Position numbers and translations under genes: made by a program. A stretch of DNA of 33,938 nucleotides from Paraburkholderia solitsugae (GTDB lineage Bacteria > Pseudomonadota > Gammaproteobacteria > Burkholderiales > Burkholderiaceae), in contig NZ_WOEY01000040.1 in NCBI RefSeq assembly GCF_013177695.1, positions 1-33,938 of the forward strand, read 5' to 3'. Below are positions 1-7,349 of the stretch, piece after piece (the first letter of the stretch is position 1; every line of letters starts with the position of its first letter). The notes beneath the pieces are model-generated. The model was not told the DNA's origin, made no database searches, and saw nothing but the letters and a program-made list of their open reading frames with translations.

Positions 1-27
1 CTTTCTGAACAGTCTTTAGCAGCTTCA

Positions 28-106
28 AATTATGTCGGGCAATCACTTGTCTTTACCCCTAAGGATGGTCAATTGGCGGAGATCAACCGCGTAACCTGAC
101 ATAATC
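28..106. repeat. Imperfect inverted TTATGTC motif beside the integrase break
   Basis: ATTATGTCGGG at 28-38 and its near reverse complement CCTGACATAAT at 96-106 face each other across 57 bases. Ten of eleven positions pair. The right copy ends about ten bases from the point where the integrase sequence breaks. It could be the end of a second mobile element or a recombinase binding site. No element gene is visible in the window to confirm this. Confidence 0.35.
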
Positions 107-162
107 CGGAGGGTTAAATAATAGCGCAGGATCTGCGCCTCCAGTTCAACTTCGATGGTCAT
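43..162 (-). pseudogene. IS21-like integrase (IstA type), only the first codons remain
   Basis: The ATG at 162 opens a reading frame that begins MTIEVELEAQILRYY, which I recognise as the usual N-terminus of an IS21-like integrase common in Burkholderiaceae. After those 15 residues (about position 117) the frame continues with unrelated residues and stops at 43-45, so over 90 percent of the integrase is missing. The start overlaps the stop of the upstream Cys-rich gene in an ATGA overlap (159-162), the sign of translational coupling, which supports the start. The break at about 117 looks like the edge of another element lying to the left. That the family is IS21-like is recalled knowledge. That a second insertion or deletion caused the break is inference. 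Confidence 0.55.
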
Positions 163-602
163 GGGTCACTTCCTGTGCAGTCAGTAGCAGTACGAACATC
201 ACGGAAGACCCGACGGCGTAGTGGCCCGATGCGCACGAAGGCCGGACAGACGCAGTGACAGAAATGACAATGCTCAGGCACAGATGGAGCGGTGGCGGGG
301 ACCGCTGCTCTTGCCGCCGACGTCGTCGAAGTCGGTGCCAGTAGAACATCGGTGGCAGGCACAGCGGAACCGTGATGCGTCACTTTATTCTGGCGGCTGC
401 GATAGCGGCGCATCCGTTCGGCATGCGCAAAGCGGCCGTGACGACTGCGCTGATAGCGCTGGCCAGCTTCGCGCATGCTGGCTTGACGCGCGACCTCAGA
501 GCAGTCGCCGTCGCAGTAGATCTGACCGCGGTCGCAACGGCGGCAAACGATGACCTGCGCCCGGCAGCGGGCGCACACAAACAGGCGGCCGGTGGCCGGC
601 AT
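159..602 (-). CDS. IS-associated small Cys-rich (putative zinc-binding) protein
   Basis: The product is about 147 residues. The N-terminus carries six cysteines spaced C-x2-C, C-x2-C and C-x3-C, with a pattern that suggests a zinc-binding treble-clef or ribbon. A basic Arg-rich stretch follows (residues ~45-75), then a low-complexity Ala/Pro/Thr tail. I recognise this as a conserved hypothetical that in Burkholderiaceae precedes an IS21-like integrase gene. The ATGA overlap with the integrase remnant at 159-162 fits that arrangement. A TTG at 608 is also in frame, but ATG at 602 is preceded by GGGGA at a suitable distance. Its role in transposition is not known to me. It could be an accessory DNA-binding protein. 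Confidence 0.6.
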   Translation of the reverse strand: MPATGRLFVCARCRAQVIVCRRCDRGQIYCDGDCSEVARQASMREAGQRYQRSRHGRFAHAERMRRYRSRQNKVTHHGSAVPATDVLLAPTSTTSAARAAVPATAPSVPEHCHFCHCVCPAFVRIGPLRRRVFRDVRTATDCTGSDP

Positions 603-969
603 CGGCAATCCCCGTCAATGCCGAAACGCTATCGACGGGACTAATGGACCGTGCCATACTGGACCGGCACCCGTGCCCCATGCGCGTGTGGGGCTCGACA
701 TCGGAGTGAACTTGGCGGTTTGAGCCGGTGTCGGGCCTGTTTCTTCGGCGGTATCCCTTCTTCTACCGCATCTCGACCTGAGCGTCACCACTTCCTGAAA
801 CGAGCCGCGTCGGGTGCGTCTGCACTCGCCCTACGGGCTCCTTCCGACGCACCCGGTACCGCTTCCTGCTCTTCGCGCCAACCATTCCCAAACCGCTCAG
901 CAGAGCTGGACCATTCCGTATCTCTGACTGACGCCGCCGTTTAGTGTCGGTTTCTCACAGCCGTTCACA
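603..969. mobile_element. Non-coding leader and probable outer end of the IS21-like element
   Basis: No convincing gene lies here. Read on the minus strand, the LysR sequence breaks after codons for S-D-P-H and continues from about 969 with TGTGAACGGCTGTGAGAAAC. This contains TGTGA twice, ten bases apart, as is usual for the multiply repeated ends of IS21-type elements. The element would therefore run leftward from about 969 through the Cys-rich gene to the integrase break near 117. The exact boundary is inferred, because the other end and any target duplication are outside the window or lost. Confidence 0.45.
811..855. repeat. 10-bp perfect inverted repeat with nested hairpin
   Basis: CGGGTGCGTC at 811-820 pairs perfectly with GACGCACCCG at 846-855. 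Inside it GCCC-TAC-GGGC (828-838) forms a second small hairpin. There is no U-tract on either side. It lies inside the IS leader and may be a regulatory or transposase-binding structure of the element. Confidence 0.5.
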
Positions 970-1249
970 CGTGGGGATCGGATCGAGCTCCGGATATCTC
1001 GTCTTCCATCTGCCGGACTTGTCCAACGATCAGCGTCGCGTAGCGCAGATAAGTCTCGCCTTCCGGCGTCAGGCTGACACTCCGTGTTGTCCTGTTGACT
1101 AACCGCGCCCCTAGCCTTTGTTCCATTAGCCCCAGGCGTTTGGTCGCTGCCGGTGGCGTGAGATCGAGCGCCCGCGCTGCTCCCGACAAGCTTTTGAGCC
1201 TGGCGAGGAGGATGAAAAATTCGAAATCGGACGCTGAGTCAGTTGTCAC
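965..1249 (-). pseudogene. LysR-type regulator, truncated after the HTH domain
   Basis: The 94 residues hold a typical LysR winged HTH (residues ~7-65, with RLGARLVNRTTRSVSLTPEG) and the start of the linker helix. The frame ends at 965-967, just where homologues continue into the co-inducer domain. About 200 residues are missing, so the product could at most bind DNA without sensing a ligand. The cut coincides with the inferred end of the IS21-like element. The gene is divergent from tarD, with 143 bp between the two starts, so by position it was probably the tartrate-responsive regulator of tarD. That assignment is inference. The truncation is directly visible. Confidence 0.8.
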
Positions 1250-1392
1250 CTCAGTTGTTCACCTCAGTTGTTCTCTTAAAGTAAAAAATGAAATGAATCC
1301 AAGTGAATTCTAACGCCTCCTTTCGCGGATAAGCTAGTTTCCATTGCAGCCAGACACATGCAATATGTGCCCAAAATTCAGGAGACGCAGCC

Positions 1393-2559
1393 ATGAGAAT
1401 CGTTGAAATCCGCGAAAAGACCGTTCCAATCAACGCTTCGATCCGGAATGCCTACATCGACTTCAGCAAGATGACGCTGAGTCTCGTCGCCGTGGTGACG
1501 GATGTCATCCGGGATGGAAAGCCGGTTGTGGGTTACGGCTTCAATTCCAATGGCCGCTACGGCCAGGGCAAGCTGATGCGCGAGCGCTTCATTCCGCGGA
1601 TCCTCGAAGCCGATCCCGCCACGCTCGCTAGCGATGCCGGCGACAACCTCGATCCGCACAAGATCTGGGCGACCATGTTTACGAACGAAAAGCCGGGCGG
1701 CCACGGCGAGCGCTCGGTCGCGATCGGCACGATCGACATGGCGATCTGGGATGCCGTGGCGAAGATCGAAGGCAAGCCGCTGTTCCAGTTGCTGGCCGAC
1801 CGTTACGGTAACGGGCAGCACGACCGCAAGATCTTCGTGTACGCGGCGGGTGGCTACTACTACCCCGGCCAGGATCACGAGAAGCTGAAAGACGAAATGC
1901 GCAGCTATATCGATCGTGGCTACACAGTCGTGAAGAAGAAGATCGGCGGCGCTTCGCTCGACGAAGATCTGCGCCGCATCGACTCGATCCTGAGCGTGCT
2001 CGGTGACGGACAGAAACTTGCCGTCGATGCTAATGGCCGCTTCGACCTCGACACGGCGATCCAGTACGCGAAGGCACTCTCGCAATATGACCTGTTCTGG
2101 TACGAAGAACCGGGCGACCCGCTCGACTACGAATTGCAGGCAACGCTTCGCAACTACTACGACAAGCCGATGGCGACCGGCGAAGACCTGTTCTCGATGC
2201 AGGACGCCCGCAACCTGATTCGCTACGGCGGCATGCGCCCGGATCGCGACTGGTTGCAATTCGATTGCGCGTTGAGCTATGGCCTTGTCGAGTACCTGCG
2301 CACGCTCGACATGCTGCGTCAGCACGGCTGGTCGCCGAGCCGCTGCATTCCGCACGGCGGACACCAGATGTCGTTGAACATCGCGGCGGGCCTTGGCCTG
2401 GGTGGCAACGAATCGTATCCGGACCTGTTCCAGCCTTATGGCGGCTTCCCCGATGGCGTGAAGGTGGAAAACGGCTTCATCACGATGCCCGATCTGCCCG
2501 GCATCGGCTTCGAAGGAAAAGCCGATCTCTTTGCCGAGATGCAAAAGCTGGCCGCATAA
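1393..2559 (+). CDS. tarD: D(-)-tartrate dehydratase (enolase superfamily)
   Basis: This 388-residue enzyme would dehydrate D(-)-tartrate to oxaloacetate in the cytoplasm, with Mg2+ as cofactor. It matches, by my recall, the characterised Bradyrhizobium enzyme (389 residues) almost throughout. The N-terminal capping domain is residues ~1-125 and the C-terminal (beta/alpha)7-beta barrel follows. Visible active-site elements are the K-x-K pair K181/K183, metal ligands D212, E238 and E264, and the general acid/base H321 in CIPHGGHQ. The spacing equals the reference offset by one. GAGACGCAGCC before ATG 1393 gives a ribosome site. dctA-type transport follows on the same strand after 164 bp. Another acid-sugar dehydratase is possible but less likely given the near-identical active-site loops. 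Confidence 0.9.
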   Translation: MRIVEIREKTVPINASIRNAYIDFSKMTLSLVAVVTDVIRDGKPVVGYGFNSNGRYGQGKLMRERFIPRILEADPATLASDAGDNLDPHKIWATMFTNEKPGGHGERSVAIGTIDMAIWDAVAKIEGKPLFQLLADRYGNGQHDRKIFVYAAGGYYYPGQDHEKLKDEMRSYIDRGYTVVKKKIGGASLDEDLRRIDSILSVLGDGQKLAVDANGRFDLDTAIQYAKALSQYDLFWYEEPGDPLDYELQATLRNYYDKPMATGEDLFSMQDARNLIRYGGMRPDRDWLQFDCALSYGLVEYLRTLDMLRQHGWSPSRCIPHGGHQMSLNIAAGLGLGGNESYPDLFQPYGGFPDGVKVENGFITMPDLPGIGFEGKADLFAEMQKLAA

Positions 2560-2578
2560 GCCACCAACCGGCAAAACG

Positions 2579-2678
2579 CGCCGACAAAAGCGTCGGCGTA
2601 GCGTTCACAAAAATAGATAACGGGAACGCAGGCGAAATCGGTCCGTGCTCACCGCAGCGATAGATCCCGCTGCGGGTG
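2579..2678. other. Two stem-loops between tarD and the transporter gene
   Basis: CGCCGAC at 2579-2585 pairs with GTCGGCG at 2592-2598 (7 bp, loop of 6). A second stem pairs CACCGCAGCG at 2650-2659 with CGCTGCGGGTG at 2668-2678, with one bulged base. Neither is followed by a run of T, so they are more likely to adjust expression or protect mRNA ends between the two genes than to be strong terminators. Confidence 0.45.
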
Positions 2679-2723
2679 CTCGCCCTGACTTTCATTAAAA
2701 GATGCCACGCATAGGAGACATTC

Positions 2724-4097
2724 ATGCGGGTTTCAAAGATCGGAAAAGCTCTTTCCAGGCTCTACGTACAGGTTCTGATTGGCATTGTTGCCGGTGTCCT
2801 CGTCGGCCATTTCTACCCTGACATCGGCTCTCAACTCAAACCACTCGGCGACCTGTTTATCAAACTGATCCGGATGCTGCTTGCCCCGATCATTTTCGCA
2901 TCCGTTGTGGTCGGTATCGCCCGCATGAACGACCTTCATGAGGCGGGTCGCGTTGGCGTCAAGGCGGTCGTTTACTTCGAAATCGCATCAACGATCGCGC
3001 TCGCTATTGGCCTTGTAGTCGTGAACGTTATCAAGCCGGGCAGTGGGATGAACATCGACCCCGCGCATATCGACGGTTCGGCCATTTCCACCTACGCCCA
3101 TGCGGCACAACAGCACGGGATGCTTGAGTTCTTCATGAGCATCGTGCCGAACAGCATTGTCGGAGCATTTGCGAATGGAGACATCCTGCCAATCATCTTC
3201 TTTTCGCTTCTGTTCGCAATCGCGCTTGCCAGGCTGGGTCCTCGCACTGCGCCGTTCGTCGACATGCTCGACATGTTCCTTCAGGGCATGTTTGGTGTAG
3301 TGCGAATCGTGATGGTTGTCGCGCCCGTCGGGGCCTTTGGCGGCATGGCATTTACCATCGCGAAGTACGGAATTGGCACGCTGGCATCGTTCGGCCAGTT
3401 GATGCTGTGCCTTTACCTGACCTCGATTTTCTTCGTGGTCGTTGTGCTTGGTCTGGTGATGCGGATGACCGGGCTGTCGCTGTGGAAGTATCTCCGCTAC
3501 ATCAAGGACGAAATCTTCATTACCCTCGGTACTGCTTCGACTGAAGCGGTGCTCCCGCAGATGCTTTTCAAAATGGAGAAGCTAGGGTGTTCGCGGCCCG
3601 TAGTCGGGATGGTGTTGCCTACGGGCTATACCTTTAATGCCGATGGCACGGCAATCTACCTGACCATGGCCTCGATGTTCGTTGCGCAAGCGATGAATAT
3701 CCACTTGACGATCTGGGACCAGTTGCTGCTCCTCGGCGTGCTGCTGCTGACATCCAAAGGGTCCGCGGGTGTGGCCGGAGCCGGATTCGTTGCGCTGGCT
3801 GCCACGCTGGCCTCGATGCACAAAATCCCTGTGTCTGGGCTGGTGCTACTGCTTGGCGTTGATCGCTTCCTCAACGAGGTTCGTGCAGTCACGAACCTGA
3901 TCGGTAACGGGGTGGCGACCATTGTGGTGGCTCGATGGGAGGGGGCGCTCGATATGAACAAGGCCCACGCGATGCTCAACCGTACCGACACGAGCATCGA
4001 TGCGTTGGAGTCCCCCGACGAGGCGCCGACAGATCCGACGCCTCCGAAAGACGCCATGATTCGGTCCCACACTCATTTGCAGGCGGGGCGACATTGA
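2724..4097 (+). CDS. DctA-type dicarboxylate:cation symporter, probable D-tartrate carrier
   Basis: The 457-residue product belongs to the dicarboxylate/amino acid:cation symporter family (DAACS), an inner-membrane elevator-type carrier. Family landmarks are the first re-entrant hairpin LGTASTEAVLPQ (268-279), the NADGT sodium motif (305-309) in GYTFNADGTAIY, the second hairpin with LLTSKGSAGVAGAG (341-354), and DRFLNEVRAVTNLIGNG (380-396). R387 sits where the dicarboxylate-binding arginine is expected. N384 occupies a position usually Ser in DctA, which may reflect a different substrate. AGGAGA precedes ATG 2724. Its place after tarD suggests D-tartrate uptake. Succinate, fumarate or malate remain possible. 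The last ~45 residues are hydrophilic. Confidence 0.85.
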   Translation: MRVSKIGKALSRLYVQVLIGIVAGVLVGHFYPDIGSQLKPLGDLFIKLIRMLLAPIIFASVVVGIARMNDLHEAGRVGVKAVVYFEIASTIALAIGLVVVNVIKPGSGMNIDPAHIDGSAISTYAHAAQQHGMLEFFMSIVPNSIVGAFANGDILPIIFFSLLFAIALARLGPRTAPFVDMLDMFLQGMFGVVRIVMVVAPVGAFGGMAFTIAKYGIGTLASFGQLMLCLYLTSIFFVVVVLGLVMRMTGLSLWKYLRYIKDEIFITLGTASTEAVLPQMLFKMEKLGCSRPVVGMVLPTGYTFNADGTAIYLTMASMFVAQAMNIHLTIWDQLLLLGVLLLTSKGSAGVAGAGFVALAATLASMHKIPVSGLVLLLGVDRFLNEVRAVTNLIGNGVATIVVARWEGALDMNKAHAMLNRTDTSIDALESPDEAPTDPTPPKDAMIRSHTHLQAGRH

Positions 4098-4339
4098 CGC
4101 GTGAAATGGCCAAGGTCGCCCCGTTGCGCCTCTTCATACCGAGCCGACCTGCGGCCGTTTTAGCGTGACGATTCGATTTTCGGCCATCCCGCATTACAGA
4201 TGGATGGCACCCACGCTGCAGGCAAGGCATTTCATCGCAGCCTTTATCATGAGTGAAATCGCGGCAGCGCCAGACGATCCTCCCCGTCCAGCGCACTGTC
4301 CCGCGCCACCATGCAGATCGATAAAGACTGGAGACCCGC

Positions 4340-5230
4340 GTGAAGTTCGACACAACCACCGTCCGTCTGATCCTCGCCATTGCTGAAGAAGGCAGCATCT
4401 CCCGCGCCGCCGACAAACTCAGCCTGGCGGTGGCGGCCGCGTCACGGCGCGTGTCGGACCTCGAAGCGCAACTCGGCGCCAAGCTGTTCCAGCGCGTACC
4501 GCACGGCGTCGAGATCACCGAATCGGGCGCCAAGCTGCTGGAATACGTCCGGCAGATCGACAACCTCATCGACCGCCTCCAAGGCGACGCGCAGGCGCTC
4601 AACCAGGGGCTCGATGGCCGCATTATCATCGGCGCGCCCAAGGCCGTCGTCATCCAGTTCCTGGCGCGCGAGATTGCCACCATTCAGCGCAAGTATCCCA
4701 GGATCTCCCTGAAGATCGTCGAGGAGAACAGCAAAATCGTGCAGCAACTGCTGCGCGACAAAGTGATCGACGTGGGTATCTATGAAAAGAAAAGCGGCTT
4801 CCTGAACCTCGCCAAGTCTCCGTACAAGGAGGACGAACTGGTGCTGGTGTATAGCCGCCCGCATTTTCAGTTTCCGGACGGCCCGGTCGGCATCGACGAT
4901 ATTCTCGATCTCCCCATCGTGAGCCTCGGCAAGGGCTCCGCGGTCCTGTCGGCCGTTCAACGCGCGTACCGCAGCCGCGGGCGGCAATTCGCCAACAATT
5001 TCACCGTCAGCGGCTTCGACACGATGCTGGCGATGGTGCGTCATGGCCTCGGCGTGGGCCTGATGCCGCCCGAGGTTCTGCGCAGTTTTCATCCCGAGGC
5101 ATCGCTGGCGTCGGCAGCGCTCATCGGCGACTGGCATCAGCGCAACTACGTTTTATCCTGCGTCGAAGGCCACGCCCAGGCGCAGACCCTGCACAACGTG
5201 GTGGCCGAGCTTCTCGGCGGACCGGCCTAG
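4340..5230 (+). CDS. LysR-type transcriptional regulator
   Basis: The 296-residue protein has an N-terminal winged HTH (residues ~3-62, with SISRAADKLSLAVAAASRRV as the recognition region) and a two-lobed co-inducer domain (~90-290) ending in GLGVGLMPPEVL. It starts at GTG 4340 with GGAGA five bases upstream. It lies upstream of, and in the same direction as, the CoA-transferase operon, 168 bp away, and is therefore its likely regulator. With the regulator beside tarD broken, it might also influence the tartrate genes, but nothing in the sequence shows this. The 242 bp before it hold no gene I can support. The inducer is unknown. Confidence 0.85.
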   Translation: MKFDTTTVRLILAIAEEGSISRAADKLSLAVAAASRRVSDLEAQLGAKLFQRVPHGVEITESGAKLLEYVRQIDNLIDRLQGDAQALNQGLDGRIIIGAPKAVVIQFLAREIATIQRKYPRISLKIVEENSKIVQQLLRDKVIDVGIYEKKSGFLNLAKSPYKEDELVLVYSRPHFQFPDGPVGIDDILDLPIVSLGKGSAVLSAVQRAYRSRGRQFANNFTVSGFDTMLAMVRHGLGVGLMPPEVLRSFHPEASLASAALIGDWHQRNYVLSCVEGHAQAQTLHNVVAELLGGPA

Positions 5231-5253
5231 TGTCGGGCCGGTAAGCGCGGGCC

Positions 5254-5274
5254 GGTTTCGCAACGCGCGAAACC
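5254..5274 (+). terminator. Stem-loop after the LysR gene
   Basis: GGTTTCGC at 5254-5261 and GCGAAACC at 5267-5274 form a perfect 8-bp stem with a 5-base loop, 24 bases after the LysR stop. There is no T-run, so it may be a weak terminator, a processing site or an operator dyad for the downstream operon. Confidence 0.4.
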
Positions 5275-5398
5275 AGACATGCTCCAGGCATTCTTGCGGC
5301 GGCCTGGTCTGTAGCGGACAGTGAGGACAGAAAACCTGCCGGCCATGCACAACATGGCTGAGCGGTTCGACTCACACCTTCTACAGAGAAAACTCGAG

Positions 5399-6565
5399 AT
5401 GACGGAATCGAAGCATCTGCCGCTGCAAGGCATCCGCGTGCTGGACGTCAGCCAGGTCATGGCCGGCCCATTCGCCTGCATGCTGATGGCCGACATGGGC
5501 GCCGACGTGATCAAGGTCGAGCCGCCCGAAGGCGATCAGACCCGTGGTGCGATGGGCTTCAAGATGAAAGGGCCCGACAGCATGGGCTTCCTGAACATGA
5601 ACCGCAACAAGCGCTCACTGACGCTGGACCTCAAGAGCGAGGAAGGTCGCGAGTTCTTCTACGAGCTCGCCAAGACCGCCGACGTGATCGTCGAAAACTA
5701 CCGTCCGGGCGTGGTGCAACGACTGCGCATCGACTATGAGTCGATCAAGGCAATCAATCCGAAGATTGTCTACGTCAGCATCTCGGGTTTCGGACAAAGC
5801 GGACCATGGGCGTCGCGTCCAGGCTTCGACCTCATGGCCCAGGCCATGTCCGGCGTGATGAGCGTGACCGGCTACAAGGGGGGAAAGCCCGTCAAGGCCG
5901 GGGTGCCGGTGGCGGATATCGGCTGCGCGCTGTTCGCGGTTTACGGTCTGCTGTCGGCCTACATCGGCGCGCAGAAGACCGGCGAGGGTCAACACATCGA
6001 CGCATCGCTATTCGATTCAGTCATGGCCTTCTCGATCTGGGACATGTCGGAATACTGGGGCACGGGCGTGCCGCCGACACCGCTCGGCACCAGCAACAAG
6101 ATGAGTGCGCCCTACCAGGCTGTGAAAGCGCGTGACGGCTACTTCGTGATGGGGGCGACCAACCAGAAACTATGGACGAAACTGTGCGAACTGCTGGGGC
6201 GCCCGGACCTTGTCACGCACGCTGACTATGCCAGCGTATCGCTGCGCCTGAAGAATCGCGAGGCGCTGATCGAAGCCCTGGAGCAGGAGTTCGCGAGGCG
6301 CGATAGCGACGACTGGGTCGACGCAATGCTCGCCGCCGGCATTCCGGCCGGCCCGATCCTGTCCTATCCCGAAGCGTTCGAAAGCGAGCACGCCACGCAC
6401 CGCCGCATGTGCATGGAGATCGACCACCCGAACGAAGGCAAGGTCAAAAACATCGGTTTCCCCGTGAAGATGTTGGGCACGCCGCAGACGGTGCGTCGTC
6501 ATCCGCCGCTGCTGGGCGAGCATAACGAGGAGATCTTTGCCGAGATCAACGGGACGGCGCCATGA
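5399..6565 (+). CDS. CaiB/BaiF (class III) CoA-transferase
   Basis: From ATG 5399 the product is 388 residues, normal for the family. It would move CoA from an acyl-CoA donor to a free carboxylic acid in the cytoplasm, activating it for catabolism. Landmarks are the N-terminal G-x-R-V-L-D-x-S-x-x-x-A-G-P block, ADVIKVEPPEGD, NMNRNKRSLTLDL, the ENYRPG block and PVADIGCALFAVYGLL. The Asp in VADIG (residue 173) fits the catalytic Asp that forms the aspartyl-CoA anhydride. GTG 5321 and ATG 5345 are in frame upstream, but homology begins right after 5399. It overlaps the crotonase gene by four bases (ATGA). Substrate is unknown. Formyl, carnitine, mesaconate, succinyl and aromatic substrates all occur in this family. 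Confidence 0.85.
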   Translation: MTESKHLPLQGIRVLDVSQVMAGPFACMLMADMGADVIKVEPPEGDQTRGAMGFKMKGPDSMGFLNMNRNKRSLTLDLKSEEGREFFYELAKTADVIVENYRPGVVQRLRIDYESIKAINPKIVYVSISGFGQSGPWASRPGFDLMAQAMSGVMSVTGYKGGKPVKAGVPVADIGCALFAVYGLLSAYIGAQKTGEGQHIDASLFDSVMAFSIWDMSEYWGTGVPPTPLGTSNKMSAPYQAVKARDGYFVMGATNQKLWTKLCELLGRPDLVTHADYASVSLRLKNREALIEALEQEFARRDSDDWVDAMLAAGIPAGPILSYPEAFESEHATHRRMCMEIDHPNEGKVKNIGFPVKMLGTPQTVRRHPPLLGEHNEEIFAEINGTAP

Positions 6566-7326
6566 GCGATCTCGTCAGACTCACGCTCCATCCATCCGGC
6601 GTGGCGGAGATCGTGATCAACCGCCCTGAGCGGCATAACGCGATGACGCTGAACATGTACGAGTCGCTGCTTGCACTCGTCGCCGAGTGTGAACAGAACA
6701 CCAGCGTGCGCTGCATTCTTTTTAGAGGCGCGGGCGGCAAGTCTTTCATTTCCGGCACCGATATCGCGTATTTCAAGGACTTTCGCGATGGCCGCGATGG
6801 CGTGACCTACGAGGCCTTCGTCGAGCGCGTCATCGACACGATCGAACGCATTGCGGTCCCCACGGTCGCGGTAATCGACGGGTGGGCCGTGGGCGGCGGC
6901 CTCGCGCTGACAACGGCGTGCGATTTCCGAGTCTGCAGCGACGGCTCGCGCTTTGGCGCGCCGATCGCGAAGACGCTCTCCAACACGCTGTCGTCGCGCA
7001 ACCTCGCGCGCTTGCAAGCCGCGCTCGGCGTACCACGGGTCAAGAGGATGTTGCTGCTCGCCGAATACGTCACGGCGCAAGAGGCACTGGCGTGCGGCTA
7101 TGTCTATGAGGTGTGCTCGCAGAGTGCGTTGGAAGAAGCCGCGCACTCGCTCGCGCAACGGCTCGTTGCACTTTCGCTGGTCACGCAGCAGGCCGTGAAG
7201 GAAAGCCTGCGCCGCATCGTGGTTGAACAGCGGCTCGATGACGAAGATCTGATCGAAGCGGTGTACGGCAGCGACAACTTCAAGAACGCCGTGGCCTCCT
7301 TTACCTCGGGCGCGTCGAAAAAATAA
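6562..7326 (+). CDS. Crotonase-superfamily protein lacking both hydratase glutamates
   Basis: The 254-residue protein has the crotonase fold. The first oxyanion-hole segment is SFISGTDI (61-68) and the second is GWAVGGGLALTTACDFR (107-123). The two glutamates of classical enoyl-CoA hydratases seem absent. The usual PE pair reads P134-I135, and the second position falls at K161/R162. The enzyme therefore probably does not hydrate by the standard mechanism. Isomerase, decarboxylase, hydrolase or lyase chemistry on an acyl-CoA is more likely. It is translationally coupled to the CoA-transferase and lies 23 bp before the transporter gene, so it should act on the CoA ester made by its neighbour. 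The alignment of the two positions was made by eye. Confidence 0.8.
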   Translation: MSDLVRLTLHPSGVAEIVINRPERHNAMTLNMYESLLALVAECEQNTSVRCILFRGAGGKSFISGTDIAYFKDFRDGRDGVTYEAFVERVIDTIERIAVPTVAVIDGWAVGGGLALTTACDFRVCSDGSRFGAPIAKTLSNTLSSRNLARLQAALGVPRVKRMLLLAEYVTAQEALACGYVYEVCSQSALEEAAHSLAQRLVALSLVTQQAVKESLRRIVVEQRLDDEDLIEAVYGSDNFKNAVASFTSGASKK

Positions 7327-7349
7327 CAACGAACACAGTGGAGTGAGAC

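Noticed and set aside
1378..2574. Long open frame on the minus strand (398 codons) across tarD
   Set aside because: It is an antisense shadow of a strongly biased GC-rich gene. tarD on the plus strand has complete family homology and active-site residues.
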